Assembly: GCA_963709875.1 (NCBI GenBank) | Contig: CAVPYB010000011.1 | Location: forward strand, 62,001-126,000 | Direction of reading: 5' to 3' | DNA: 64,000 bases | Source: JAQBDA01 sp963709875 | GTDB lineage: Bacteria; Chloroflexota; Anaerolineae; Anaerolineales; UBA4823 | Shown here: positions 44,331-53,990 of the stretch, in pieces | Numbering within the stretch: position 1 is the stretch's first letter | How the letters are laid out: each line of letters begins with the position of its first letter | Translations under genes and position numbers: made by a program | The notes under the pieces: generated by a model | Databases searched by the model: none | The model's input: only the letters and a program-made list of their open reading frames with translations | What the model was told of the DNA's origin: nothing

Positions 44331-46549
44331 CAGAGTTAGAGTCCGAGACAGGCAGCAGTCTTCAAACGCGCCTCCAGCGATTTGTATGGGATATCGGCGG
44401 TATCGTCATCGTGGCATTTGCGCTGATGACCCTGCTGGGCTTGATGCTCCCCGAGCTTACACGCGGTGTGCTGCTCACATGGTGGTCTGAATTCCTATGG
44501 GTCTGGTTTGGTTGGGGAGCGATCTGGGTGGTGATCGGGATTGGCGCATCGGGCTTGCTGCTGCTGCGCTACCGGCATAACAGTACCACGTCTCCTAAGA
44601 CATCGGATAATAAGCTGGCGGTGAACTGGTGGCGCGTGATCTCCCTTGAAATCGCAGCACTGAGCTCGCTGGCATTGCTGGCTGCATTGGGCGGCACCTC
44701 ACTCGCCCGGGCGGATGCAGGCCTGGATGGAGGCCGGACTGGCTGGGGGCTATCTTACCTGGTTGGAGCGCTGCTGGCGCCATTTGGACTATCCGGGACG
44801 ATCTGGCGTGTGCTGCTGTTTGGATCGCTGTTTGCACTCTCTCTGTTCCTGGGTCTCGGGTTAGGTAGCATCTTCCTTAATTGGGCACAAAGACAGGCGC
44901 GTATGAGCTCGCAGGCACAGGGTCTGGATGGCGAATTGGTTACCGGAGTAAGCGTTGCACCCATCCAGGGCAAGGAAGCTGCCAGTGGGGTGGCTGCATC
45001 CAAAAAGAAGAGGCGCACCCTGCCGCCGGAATTCCGCAAGAAATTCCGCCTGGAGTCCGATGAAGAGGGTAGAGGCGCTGAAGCGGCGGCGCGTGATGAC
45101 CGCCTGCCGCCTTTGGACTTGCTGGTCAGCGAGCAAAATGTACGCCCAGACGAGCGCGATATCAACATGACCGCCGGGCTGATCGAAAAAACGCTGGCTG
45201 AGTTCGGTATCCCTGCCAGGGTGGTCGGCTTCCGAGTGGGACCGACCGTGACACAATTCGCTGTTGAGCCTGGTTTTGTCGAGAAGTCTCCATCAGGGAA
45301 TGAAGGGGACGCCGCACGTCAAAAAGTGCGTGTTTCGCAGATCTCAGCTCTGGCCAGAGATCTGGCCCTGGCTTTATCGGCCGAGCGGTTGAGGATCGAA
45401 GCTCCAGTCCCTGGACGGCCTTATGTCGGTATTGAAGTTCCGAACGCGCGCACCAGCGTCGTCCGTCTGCGCCCGATTCTGGAGACCGACCTGTTCTATC
45501 GCTTGAACTCGCCTCTGGCGATCGGTCTGGGACGGGATGTCTCTGGACAGCCGGTGCTGGCAGACCTGGCGCGCATGCCGCACGTCCTGATCGCCGGCAC
45601 CACCGGTTCGGGCAAGTCGGTGTGTATAGCTGCCTTGACGACCTGCCTGGTCATGAACAACACACCCGAAGACCTACGCCTGGTGATGATCGACCCCAAG
45701 ATGGTCGAGCTGGTGCGCTTCAACGGTTTGCCCCACCTGTATGGGAAGGTCGAGACCGATCTGGAGCGCATCCTGGGCGTCCTGCGCTGGACGGTGGCTG
45801 AGATGGACCGCCGCTACCGCCTGCTGGAGGCTACCCGATCTCGCAATCTGGATAGCTACAACCGCAAGGCCCGCCGGCGGAAAGGTGAGGAACCACTGCC
45901 GCGTATCGTGGTGCTGATCGATGAGCTGGCCGATCTGATGATGTCTGCACCTGAGCAGACCGAGCCCGCACTGGTGCGTCTGGCACAGATGGCACGCGCA
46001 ACCGGTATTCACCTGGTGGTCGCAACCCAGCGACCCAGCACCGATGTGGTCACCGGGTTGATCAAGGCCAACTTCCCGGCGCGCATCTCGTTCGCGGTGG
46101 CCTCATCGGTCGACTCGCGCGTCATCCTCGATTCTACCGGAGCGGAGTCGCTGCTGGGCAAGGGGGATATGCTGTTCCTGCCCCCGGAAGCCCCGGCACC
46201 GGTCCGCAGCCAGGGGGTCATGATCAGCGACCCGGAAGTCGAGCGAGTGATCACATTCTGGCAGAAGGCGATTCAGCTCGAAGAGACCGAGCCGCCGCCG
46301 TGGGAGGAGATGCTCAAAAAGGAGACGGCGCTGTCGGATCGGGATGACCTGATCGAGGATGCCATCCAGGTGGTAAGAGAATCACAGCGTGCCAGCGCCT
46401 CGCTATTGCAAAGGCGGCTCAGGATTGGCTACCCGAGAGCAGCCCGGCTGGTGGATGAGCTGGAGAAGCTGGGCGTGGTTGGACCCGCTCAAGGGAGCGG
46501 GCGCGAGCGCGAGGTGCTGATCGACCCAGACGACCCCGGACCGCTGTAA
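44327..46549 (+). CDS. ftsK: DNA translocase FtsK/SpoIIIE
   Basis: Pumps chromosomal DNA through the division septum. 740 residues: four N-terminal helices (about 20-190), a short linker, then the alpha domain (PPLDLLVSEQNVRPDERDINM), the beta motor domain with Walker A AGTTGSGKSV and Walker B RIVVLIDELADL, and a C-terminal winged-helix gamma domain (RLRIGYPRAARLVDELEKLGV) that would read KOPS-like sites. Overlaps the EamA stop by 4 nt. Confidence 0.95.
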   Translation: MTELESETGSSLQTRLQRFVWDIGGIVIVAFALMTLLGLMLPELTRGVLLTWWSEFLWVWFGWGAIWVVIGIGASGLLLLRYRHNSTTSPKTSDNKLAVNWWRVISLEIAALSSLALLAALGGTSLARADAGLDGGRTGWGLSYLVGALLAPFGLSGTIWRVLLFGSLFALSLFLGLGLGSIFLNWAQRQARMSSQAQGLDGELVTGVSVAPIQGKEAASGVAASKKKRRTLPPEFRKKFRLESDEEGRGAEAAARDDRLPPLDLLVSEQNVRPDERDINMTAGLIEKTLAEFGIPARVVGFRVGPTVTQFAVEPGFVEKSPSGNEGDAARQKVRVSQISALARDLALALSAERLRIEAPVPGRPYVGIEVPNARTSVVRLRPILETDLFYRLNSPLAIGLGRDVSGQPVLADLARMPHVLIAGTTGSGKSVCIAALTTCLVMNNTPEDLRLVMIDPKMVELVRFNGLPHLYGKVETDLERILGVLRWTVAEMDRRYRLLEATRSRNLDSYNRKARRRKGEEPLPRIVVLIDELADLMMSAPEQTEPALVRLAQMARATGIHLVVATQRPSTDVVTGLIKANFPARISFAVASSVDSRVILDSTGAESLLGKGDMLFLPPEAPAPVRSQGVMISDPEVERVITFWQKAIQLEETEPPPWEEMLKKETALSDRDDLIEDAIQVVRESQRASASLLQRRLRIGYPRAARLVDELEKLGVVGPAQGSGREREVLIDPDDPGPL

Positions 46550-46607
46550 CGTCCCGGGTTGAAGAGATAGCTGACGAATGATGTCTGTAGCTGAGACGAA
46601 GGTACGC

Positions 46608-46636
46608 TTGACAGGTTGTGGTCTGTGCGATAGCAT
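46608..46636 (+). promoter_or_regulatory. Sigma-70-like promoter of the phosphatidyltransferase gene
   Basis: TTGACA at 46608-46613, a 17-nt spacer, TAGCAT at 46631-46636. Predicted start near 46643, about 29 nt ahead of ATG 46672. Confidence 0.5.
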
Positions 46637-46671
46637 AACCAGACTATTTTACTTCTGAGGATTATTAAAAC

Positions 46672-47301
46672 ATGGCAGAGCACGCAGCAGAAACGAAAGA
46701 GAAATTGACCTTTACCGACCAGATGCGCAAGCGGTTTAAAGGTTTCTTGGATCGGATCGGCGGGGCGATCAACCGCCTTGGCATCATGCCCAACACGATG
46801 ACGATCATTGGTTTGATCGGGAACACGGTCGGAGCTTATTTCATCGCCCGTGGGCAGATGACGGCCGGAGGGATCATTATCCTGCTGATGGGTCCGGTTG
46901 ATGCGCTGGATGGCACGATGGCCAGGCTCAAAGGCGAGCCAAGCGAGTTCGGTGCCTTTGTTGACTCGGTTACCGATCGTTATTCCGAGCTGGTAATTTT
47001 TGGTGCTCTGCTGATCTATTACGCCACTGTCGGGGATATATTGTATGCCGTGCTGGCATACCTGGCAGCTGCCGGGGCAGTGTTGGTCTCTTATACCCGG
47101 GCACGTGCCCAGTCACTGGGTTATGAAACCAAAGTTGGCGTCCTGACCCGTTTCGAGCGTTATCTTGTCCTCGCTCCGTGTCTGGTCTTCAACATTCCTC
47201 AGGTCGCTTTGTGGATACTGGCTTTATTGGGCAACCTGACCGCCCTCCAGCGAATTTGGGACGTGCGCAGCAAAGTCCATAAAACCTGGGACCAGGGCTA
47301 A
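46672..47301 (+). CDS. CDP-alcohol phosphatidyltransferase
   Basis: Integral membrane enzyme of phospholipid synthesis, 209 residues. The catalytic signature DGTMARLKGEPSEFGAFVDS plus VTDRYSE matches D-G-x2-A-R-x8-G-x3-D-x3-D. Which alcohol is used (glycerol phosphate or inositol phosphate) cannot be decided. Lgt follows 30 nt downstream. Confidence 0.9.
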   Translation: MAEHAAETKEKLTFTDQMRKRFKGFLDRIGGAINRLGIMPNTMTIIGLIGNTVGAYFIARGQMTAGGIIILLMGPVDALDGTMARLKGEPSEFGAFVDSVTDRYSELVIFGALLIYYATVGDILYAVLAYLAAAGAVLVSYTRARAQSLGYETKVGVLTRFERYLVLAPCLVFNIPQVALWILALLGNLTALQRIWDVRSKVHKTWDQG

Positions 47302-47331
47302 GCGCCGAAACCATCATAATACGAGGGAACA

Positions 47332-48150
47332 ATGCCGAATGGATTTCAACTAGGACCCCTATATATCCGGTTTTACGGGATAATCTTGATGCTTGGTGCT
47401 GTAGCAGCCGCATTCCTGGCAGACCGGGAAGCGCGCCGCCGCGGGCAGGACGGCGAACTGGTCTGGGATGGTTTGATCTGGGTATTGATTGGGGGGATCA
47501 TCGGCGCCAGGGTTTGGCATATCCTCACGCCGCCGCCTTCGATGGTCGATGCAGGCATCACCACCAATTTTTACCTAACCCATCCCCTGGATGCGCTCGC
47601 TATCTGGAGAGGCGGGCTTGGCATACCGGGAGCAATCATCGGCGGGCTGGTTGCGATCTACTTTTTCTGCCGCTACCGTAAGCTGGATTTTCTTTTGTGG
47701 CTGGATATCGCCGCGCCTGCCCTGGCTCTGGGGCAGGCTATCGGTCGCTGGGGGAATTTTGTCAACCAGGAATTATATGGAGCGCCAACCGATCTGCCCT
47801 GGAAGATTTTCATCGAGCCGCAGTACCGTCTGCCGGGCTTCGCAGACCAGGAATATTACCACCCACTGTTCCTGTACGAGTCTTTGTGGAGCCTGGGGAT
47901 CGTTATCCTCCTGCTGTGGCTGGCAAGGCGCAAAGCAGATTGGCTGATTAATGGGGATATTTTCCTGATCTATCTTGTACTCTACCCGCTGGGGCGTTTC
48001 TTACTGGAATTTATCCGCCTGGATTCGGCTCAGGTGGCAGGGATCAATGCCAACCAGACCGTTATGGCGGTTGTTGCTATCGTCGCGGCGATCGCGTTGG
48101 TCTGGAGACATAGCCGGACAACACCTGCCGCTCTCCCAGCCGACGAATAA
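47332..48150 (+). CDS. lgt: Prolipoprotein diacylglyceryl transferase
   Basis: Transfers diacylglycerol from phosphatidylglycerol to the lipobox cysteine of prolipoproteins, the first step for the many lipoproteins of this window. 272 residues with seven membrane segments, the signature GRWGNFVNQELYG and the conserved HPLFLYES. Forms a probable operon with the phosphatidyltransferase gene. Confidence 0.95.
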   Translation: MPNGFQLGPLYIRFYGIILMLGAVAAAFLADREARRRGQDGELVWDGLIWVLIGGIIGARVWHILTPPPSMVDAGITTNFYLTHPLDALAIWRGGLGIPGAIIGGLVAIYFFCRYRKLDFLLWLDIAAPALALGQAIGRWGNFVNQELYGAPTDLPWKIFIEPQYRLPGFADQEYYHPLFLYESLWSLGIVILLLWLARRKADWLINGDIFLIYLVLYPLGRFLLEFIRLDSAQVAGINANQTVMAVVAIVAAIALVWRHSRTTPAALPADE

Positions 48151-48218
48151 CCACCGCGTGATTCGCGCAGGGGGTGTCTAACTGCTGATCTGGATTCGGG
48201 TAAGCTACACCTAACGAT

Positions 48219-49169
48219 ATGATAGTCACCCAGGATTTAAGCAAGCAATTCAAGAAATTCGTGGCTGTTGATGGCGTCAACCTTCAAGTGATGCCGGGTG
48301 AGGTGCTGGCTTTACTTGGTCCAAATGGAGCCGGAAAGACGACCACCGTTCGCATGCTTACATCTGTATTGGCGCCTTCCAGGGGGAGTGCTCAGGTTGC
48401 CGGGTTCGATGTGGTTAATCAGGCCGGGGAGGTGCGAAGATCGGTCGGAGTCCTGACCGAACAGCATGGGCTTTACGGTCGGATGAAGGCGTTCGAGTAC
48501 CTGGATTTCTTTGGTCAGGTTTACGGTTTGGATCATTCCACCCGCCGCGCACGAACCCTGCAATTGCTGGGTGACTTCGGGTTGATCGCTGATGTTCAGC
48601 GTCGGATTGGCGAGTTCTCAAAAGGGATGCGCCAGAAGCTGGCGCTGGCAAGGGCGATGCTGCACGACCCCCAGGTGCTGCTGCTGGATGAGCCGACCTC
48701 TGCCATGGACCCAGAGAGCTCCAGGCTGGTGCGCGATTCGATCCGTGACCTTCGCTCTGCCCGGCGCTCGATTGTTATCTGTACGCACAACCTGGCCGAA
48801 GCCGAAGAGCTGGCAGACTGGATTGCGATCATCCGCAAAGGTCGCATTATCGCCAGCGGCGCAATGTCAGAATTAAAACAACATCTGCTTGGACCGGTCG
48901 AGTATGAAGTGAAGTTTGCAAAACCATTTAACGGAGCTTCTCTAAGGCTGCCCTCGCCACTCCTGCCATCCGGACAGGGTGAGGACTGGCTCAGGTTCTC
49001 TACAACCGATGCAGGGCAAACTAACCCCCTCGTTCTACGCTATCTCTTAGACCAGGGACTGCCCGTAGTCGGTATGCGTGAGGTACCGCGCAGTCTGGAA
49101 CAGGTCTACCTGCAGGCGATGAGCACTTCGCCGGAGGCGGAAGGACTCACTGATGAGCTGGTTGAATAA
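48219..49169 (+). CDS. ABC-2 type exporter ATPase
   Basis: ATPase of 316 residues. Walker A GPNGAGKTTTVRML, signature FSKGMRQKLALARAML and Walker B LLLDEPTSAMDPES are complete; about 90 C-terminal residues form a regulatory domain typical of DrrA/NatA-like ATPases. The permease gene overlaps its end by 17 nt. Substrate unknown. Confidence 0.9.
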   Translation: MIVTQDLSKQFKKFVAVDGVNLQVMPGEVLALLGPNGAGKTTTVRMLTSVLAPSRGSAQVAGFDVVNQAGEVRRSVGVLTEQHGLYGRMKAFEYLDFFGQVYGLDHSTRRARTLQLLGDFGLIADVQRRIGEFSKGMRQKLALARAMLHDPQVLLLDEPTSAMDPESSRLVRDSIRDLRSARRSIVICTHNLAEAEELADWIAIIRKGRIIASGAMSELKQHLLGPVEYEVKFAKPFNGASLRLPSPLLPSGQGEDWLRFSTTDAGQTNPLVLRYLLDQGLPVVGMREVPRSLEQVYLQAMSTSPEAEGLTDELVE

Positions 49170-50586
49170 TCACCTCACGCCGGCGCTGGTGATCACCCGC
49201 CGCGAGCTGAAAGACCAGCTGCGTGACTGGCGAATCCTTATCCCAATCATCATGCTGACGGTTTTCTTCCCCTGGCTGATGAATTTTACGGCCCGGCAAG
49301 CGGTTGAATTTGTGGAGAGCTACGGTGCGCCTGTGGTTGCCGAGCGGCTGGTGCCGTTCTTGCTGATGGTGGTTGGTTTCTTCCCAGTTTCGATCTCCCT
49401 GGTGATTGCATTGGAAAGCTTTGTGGGCGAGAAAGAACGCCGCAGCATCGAACCCCTGCTTACCAGCCCGTTGAGCGATGGACAGCTTTACCTGGGAAAA
49501 CTGCTCGCCGCAGTCCTGACCCCATTGCTGGCAAGCTATTTGGGAATTGCCATCTATTTTGTCGGTGTCACCAGGCAGGTCAACTGGCACCCCGATACAA
49601 CCCTGATCGTCCAGATTCTGCTGCTGAACACCGTGCAGGCTTTTGTGATGGTCAGCGGGGCTGTCGTGATCTCCACTCAAGCGACCTCGGTGAGGGCTGC
49701 GAACTTACTGGCGTCGTTCATTATCATCCCGATGGCGCTGCTGATCCAGGCTGAGAGTGTGGTCATGTTCTGGGGCAGGTACCCAGTATTGTGGTGGGCC
49801 ATCGCCGGTTTGCTGGTTATCGCCGGTTTGTTGATCCGTTCCGGGCTGGCACATTTCAACAGAGAGGAGCTGATCGGTCAGGAGTTGGACTCGATCAACC
49901 TGTTCTGGAGCTGGCGGGTGTTTATGGGCGAATTGAGTGGTGGCGTGAGATCTCCACTCGCCTGGTATAGAAGTATTGCCCATCTTATAACCGGAAAGAT
50001 GCTGATCCCGATATCGTTTACAGCACTATTACTCCTTACAGGTGCCTGGATCGGAACAAACCAGGCCAAAGTGTTTGTCCTCCCGCCGGAGCTGATCCAT
50101 TTCGATTCGATACAGGATGGGATGTTCCGCCTGCCGGAGCTGATCAATTTCTACTCGCTCTCCGGCGTTGGGACGGTCTGGCTGCACAATATCAGAGCAA
50201 TCGCGCTGGCTTCCATCCTGGGATTATTTTCCTTCGGCGTCCTGGGTATGATCATAATAATGCTGCCGTTGGTCCTGGTGGGGTACTTTATGGCCAGTCT
50301 GACTACCGCAGGGATATCGCCTTTTCTGTTCCTGGCTGCCTTCATCCTGCCGCATGGGATACTCGAGATCCCGGCGATGATACTGGCAGGGGGCGCGATC
50401 CTGCGTCTGGGAGCAACCCTCGCAGCCCCTGCGAAGGGGCAAGGCATCGGGGAAGCTATGCTGCGCGGGATTGCTGACTGGTGTAAGGTTATTCTGGGGC
50501 TGGTCATACCGATGCTGCTGGGAGCGGCGATCCTTGAAGTTTACATCACGCCGCGCGTCGTCCAGCTTTTATTAGGAGGGGAGTGA
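49153..50586 (+). CDS. ABC-2 type exporter permease
   Basis: Permease of 477 residues with about eight membrane helices. It begins with the ABC-2 pattern LVITRRELKDQLRDWRILIPI and has the loop GEKERRSIEPLLTSPLSDGQLYLGK; a SpoIIM/stage II sporulation M-like tail may be fused at the C-terminus (SLSGVGTVWLHNIRAIALASILGLFSFGVLG in part), which is a known fusion but not certain here. Partner of the preceding ATPase. Confidence 0.87.
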   Translation: MSWLNNHLTPALVITRRELKDQLRDWRILIPIIMLTVFFPWLMNFTARQAVEFVESYGAPVVAERLVPFLLMVVGFFPVSISLVIALESFVGEKERRSIEPLLTSPLSDGQLYLGKLLAAVLTPLLASYLGIAIYFVGVTRQVNWHPDTTLIVQILLLNTVQAFVMVSGAVVISTQATSVRAANLLASFIIIPMALLIQAESVVMFWGRYPVLWWAIAGLLVIAGLLIRSGLAHFNREELIGQELDSINLFWSWRVFMGELSGGVRSPLAWYRSIAHLITGKMLIPISFTALLLLTGAWIGTNQAKVFVLPPELIHFDSIQDGMFRLPELINFYSLSGVGTVWLHNIRAIALASILGLFSFGVLGMIIIMLPLVLVGYFMASLTTAGISPFLFLAAFILPHGILEIPAMILAGGAILRLGATLAAPAKGQGIGEAMLRGIADWCKVILGLVIPMLLGAAILEVYITPRVVQLLLGGE

Positions 50587-50589
50587 CCC

Positions 50590-51381
50590 TTGAGCGATGC
50601 GTCACAGCACGCCGAGAACGGCGCCATGATCCAGCTTATCATCCTGGGGGTATCGAATGCGGTTGCCGGAGAGGACCACCAGAATACGCATTTTGTGCTC
50701 GCCGACAGGCAGCGCATGGTCCTGGTGGACTGCACCGGCAACCCGGTAACCCGTCTGAAACAGGCCGGGCTGGATCACCGGAATCTGACCGACTTGATTC
50801 TGACCCACTTCCATCCCGACCATGTCTCAGGTGTGTCGCCTTTCCTGATGAGCCTTTGGCTGCTCGGACGCACCGCCCCGCTGCATATCTATGGACTTGA
50901 CGACACGATTGACCGTATCGAGAAAGTGATGGAGCTGTACCAGTGGGATACCTGGCCGGGTTTTTTCCCGGTGATCTTCAAACGCCTGCCGGAAGTGGAG
51001 AGGGCGGTCGTCATGGAGACGGAAGAGTTCAGCATCTACTCCTCACCGGTACACCACATTGTCCCTGCGATTGGATTGCGATTTGACTCACATGCTTCCG
51101 GGAGATCCATCGCTTATTCCTGTGACACTGAGCCCTGCGATGAAGTGATACGGCTGGCTGAAAATTGCGCTATCTTGATCCACGAAGCAACCGGGCAGGC
51201 GTATGGGCATTCCTCTGCTGCCCAGGCTGGGGATATCGCTCGCCAATCTGGAGCCGGAAGGCTGATCCTGATCCATTATGCTACTTATGAGACCAGTGTG
51301 GAAGGACTGCTCGCTCAAGCAGCCGGCAGTTACCCCGGACCGGTGAGCCTGGCTGAAAACTTCATGCGTTTGGAATTCTAA
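50590..51381 (+). CDS. MBL-fold metallo-hydrolase, RNase Z-like
   Basis: Zinc hydrolase of 263 residues with ILTHFHPDHVSG (HxHxDH), YSSPVHHIVPAIG, AYSCDTEPC, IHEATG and LIHYAT, the order seen in RNase Z/arylsulfatase-like MBL proteins. The insert typical of RNase Z exosite is absent, so tRNA processing is not claimed. Start TTG 50590 has AGGAGG about 10 nt upstream, at the end of the permease gene; ATG 50626 has no ribosome site. Confidence 0.82.
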   Translation: MSDASQHAENGAMIQLIILGVSNAVAGEDHQNTHFVLADRQRMVLVDCTGNPVTRLKQAGLDHRNLTDLILTHFHPDHVSGVSPFLMSLWLLGRTAPLHIYGLDDTIDRIEKVMELYQWDTWPGFFPVIFKRLPEVERAVVMETEEFSIYSSPVHHIVPAIGLRFDSHASGRSIAYSCDTEPCDEVIRLAENCAILIHEATGQAYGHSSAAQAGDIARQSGAGRLILIHYATYETSVEGLLAQAAGSYPGPVSLAENFMRLEF

Positions 51382-51465
51382 GTAATTCGCCGTGATTGAT
51401 CCAGGTGTTTACAAAGTTGATTACGGCGAATTGTCAGGCATCAGGATATCCCACGGTGAATCAAA

Positions 51466-51491
51466 ACCGGCAGCTGAGCTCACCTGCCGGT
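51466..51491 (+). terminator. Bidirectional hairpin terminator
   Basis: ACCGGCAG and CTGCCGGT pair around a 10-nt loop. AAAA precedes and AATTTTC follows, so it can serve the MBL gene on the plus strand and the HNH gene on the minus strand. Confidence 0.75.
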
Positions 51492-51497
51492 AATTTT

Positions 51498-52001
51498 CTA
51501 CCAGCCCTGGATGAAGGGGATCCACTCTTCGTTTTCCTTCAAGTGGCGTCCGAATAGATACAATGCGGACGCGGGCGGTTCGATGGGGGGGCGCAGCAGG
51601 TGCATCTGTGCTTGATCCAGCATCCTGCCGCCTTTGCGGTGATTGCAGGCCGGGCAGGCAGCCACCAGGTTTTGCCAGGTATGGTCGCCGCCCAGGCGTC
51701 GAGGCAAGATATGATCGACCGTCAGATGGGGAGAATGCTGGCCGCAGTACTGGCAGGTGTAATCATCCCGGCGCAGGATCTCGCGCTTGGTCAGCCGTAC
51801 GCTCGGGCGCGGCCGCTTGATCATCCGCTGCAGCTGGATGATCGAGGGAGATGGGAATGATCTTGAGACAGTGCGGATCTCGCCGCGCCCGTTCATCACC
51901 AGATTTGCTCTCCCGGTCAAGATCAGTCCCAGGGCGCGTCGAGTCGTGCATACATTCAGCGGCTCGAAATTTGCATTCAGCACCAATACCGGTGTGTGCA
52001 T
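51498..52001 (-). CDS. HNH endonuclease
   Basis: Of 167 residues. The HNH core is CQYCG...LTVDHILPRRLGGDHTWQNLVAACPACNHRKGG in segments, with two CxxC zinc knuckles. The N-terminal MHTPVLVLNANFEPLN identifies the common stand-alone HNH family of unknown cellular role. ATG 52001 is preceded by GGAGGCAGGT; a longer open frame to 52466 is not coding. Confidence 0.9.
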   Translation of the reverse strand: MHTPVLVLNANFEPLNVCTTRRALGLILTGRANLVMNGRGEIRTVSRSFPSPSIIQLQRMIKRPRPSVRLTKREILRRDDYTCQYCGQHSPHLTVDHILPRRLGGDHTWQNLVAACPACNHRKGGRMLDQAQMHLLRPPIEPPASALYLFGRHLKENEEWIPFIQGW

Positions 52002-52085
52002 ACCTGCCTCCGAGAATGCGCAAATTATAGCACGGGATAACCGCTGGGTGATTAATTGAAACACAACGGATGGTATAATCCTGCC

Positions 52086-52613
52086 ATGCTGCAAGAGACT
52101 GCAGAGCTTGAAATACAGCGAGAATATCGCCCGGAGCTCATCCCGCGCCGGGGAGAGGGGATCGCCTGGGTTGGCACGATCCTGACAGGGCTGACCTGGG
52201 TACTGCTGGCGTTCAGCGGCCAGCGGGTTGTGATCATGATCCCGGTGTTGTTTTTTCTGCTGGTATTCTCGGCATTTATCATCAGTCTGGGGAACTGGAT
52301 GGACCGCCAGACAGTGATCCGGATGACTGGTGCGGAGGTCGAATACGGGAATGGCTTGAGGCAGGTTCGCCTGCACTGGGCGGATATCCGTGAAGTGCGA
52401 GTGCAGCCCGGCAAGTGGGGGGAAAAGGTGCAGGTCTATGGTGAGGACAGCTACTTTGCATTCCACACACTGGGAGAGGTGCGGTTGAGAGAAAACGTGA
52501 AAGGGCGCATGGGGTTTGAACAGGGCGAGGAGATCCTTCGCCAGCTCGTTTTAAGGAGTGGGCTGCAGTCTATCGAAGGGCAAGGTGAAGGCTATTATTA
52601 TGCCCGGCAGTAG
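52086..52613 (+). CDS. Membrane protein, PH-like, unknown function
   Basis: Of 175 residues with two membrane helices (about 25-70) followed by a soluble part (EVEYGNGLRQVRLHWADIREVRVQPG) resembling bacterial PH domains. No known family assigned with certainty. A strong terminator follows. Confidence 0.65.
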   Translation: MLQETAELEIQREYRPELIPRRGEGIAWVGTILTGLTWVLLAFSGQRVVIMIPVLFFLLVFSAFIISLGNWMDRQTVIRMTGAEVEYGNGLRQVRLHWADIREVRVQPGKWGEKVQVYGEDSYFAFHTLGEVRLRENVKGRMGFEQGEEILRQLVLRSGLQSIEGQGEGYYYARQ

Positions 52614-52634
52614 CTGCCTCTGTGGTGAGCAAGT

Positions 52635-52667
52635 CCGCGCCCTCACCGCAGAGGGCGCGGTTTCTTG
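52635..52667 (+). terminator. Rho-independent terminator
   Basis: CCGCGCCCTC pairs with GAGGGCGCGG around a 6-nt loop and is followed by TTTCTTGTT. It ends the PH-like gene ahead of tyrS. Confidence 0.85.
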
Positions 52668-52739
52668 TTAACCCATATCTGGCGGAAATACCGGGGTTGA
52701 AATTGTATATTGTGAAGTCTAGCAACAATCTGGAGTGAG

Positions 52740-53966
52740 ATGATGAAGAAGATGAACATTGAAGAGCAGGTGCAGTACCTGATGCGCGGCACCGAGTATG
52801 GCGATGAGGACTTGAAGAACGCCATGACCAAGGAGCTGCGCCAGCGGCTGGTTGAGGCAGAGCGCGATGGACGTCCGCTGCGGGTGTACTGTGGATACGA
52901 CCCGCGCACCTCCGACCTGCACGTGGGGCATACCATCACCATGCGCAAGCTGCGCCAGTTCCAGGAACTGGGGCACGATGTGACCTTCTTGATCGGCACC
53001 TACACTTCTTTGATCGGCGATCCCTCCGACAAAGATGTGCTCAGACCGCAGCTCACCCCGGAGCAGGTTGACCATAACGCGCGCACGTACGCTGAGCAGG
53101 CGTACAAGGTGCTGGACCGAGAGCAGACCATCGTCCGCTACAATGCCGAGTGGCTCTCCGGACTGAAATTCGCCGACCTGATCCATCTGGCATCCAACTT
53201 CACAATCCAGCAGTTCTTGACCCGGGAGAATTTCAGGCTGCGCGCCGAGAAGGGCGACGCCATCTACCTGCACGAGACCTTCTACGCCATCATGCAGGGC
53301 TACGACGCGTATGCGCTGCAGGCGGACGTGCAGGTAGGGGGCACTGACCAACTGTTCAATATCGTCACCGCAGCGCGCAAGATCATGACCTTCCTGGGCG
53401 AAAAACCGAATATCCCCATCATCATGGGCATATTGCCGGGTACTGACGGTGTGGTACGAATGAGCAAATCATTGGGCAACCACATCCCCCTGCTGTCGAC
53501 ACCGGAGGATATGTACGGGAAGGTGATGAGCCTGCCGGATGCGGCGATGAGCCAGTATTTCCGGTTGGTCACACGCTGGTCGCCGGCTGAGATCGATGTG
53601 TTGGAAAACGGGCTGGAGCAGGGTAATCTGCACCCGCGCGATGTCAAGATGAAGCTGGCGCACGAGATCGTTTCGATCTTCTATGGCAGTGAGGCTGCCG
53701 CTGAGGCGCAGCAGGCTTTTGTGCGCGTATTCCAGCAGGGCGGTCTGCCGGAAGAGATGCCCGACTATTCGCTTCTGCCCGGTCAGTCGCTGCTGGACGT
53801 ACTGGTCGATTCCAAATTGGTGAGCAGTAACAGCGAAGGGCGGAGGATGGTCGATCAAAAAGCGGTCCGGCTGGACGGCGAAACGCTGGTGGATGCCAGC
53901 AAACCCTTCCCGCATCCCGGCGTGCTCCAAGTTGGCAAGCGCCGCTACCTGCGGGTGACCGGTTAA
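52740..53966 (+). CDS. tyrS: Tyrosyl-tRNA synthetase
   Basis: Charges tRNA-Tyr. 408 residues with the class I HIGH-like motif (DLHVGHTITMR), the KMSKS-like motif (RMSKSLGNH) and a C-terminal S4 RNA-binding domain (LVSSNSEGRRMVDQKAVRLDGE). Two adjacent ATGs (52740 and 52743) are possible; GGAG at 52732-52735 favours the second by spacing. Confidence 0.95.
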   Translation: MMKKMNIEEQVQYLMRGTEYGDEDLKNAMTKELRQRLVEAERDGRPLRVYCGYDPRTSDLHVGHTITMRKLRQFQELGHDVTFLIGTYTSLIGDPSDKDVLRPQLTPEQVDHNARTYAEQAYKVLDREQTIVRYNAEWLSGLKFADLIHLASNFTIQQFLTRENFRLRAEKGDAIYLHETFYAIMQGYDAYALQADVQVGGTDQLFNIVTAARKIMTFLGEKPNIPIIMGILPGTDGVVRMSKSLGNHIPLLSTPEDMYGKVMSLPDAAMSQYFRLVTRWSPAEIDVLENGLEQGNLHPRDVKMKLAHEIVSIFYGSEAAAEAQQAFVRVFQQGGLPEEMPDYSLLPGQSLLDVLVDSKLVSSNSEGRRMVDQKAVRLDGETLVDASKPFPHPGVLQVGKRRYLRVTG

Positions 53967-53990
53967 GAGCTGCTTTCAGGGCAGCCGCGA

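Noticed and set aside
49153..50586. A broken reading frame in the ABC-2 permease
   Set aside because: The frame is open and helices are regular; no break was found.
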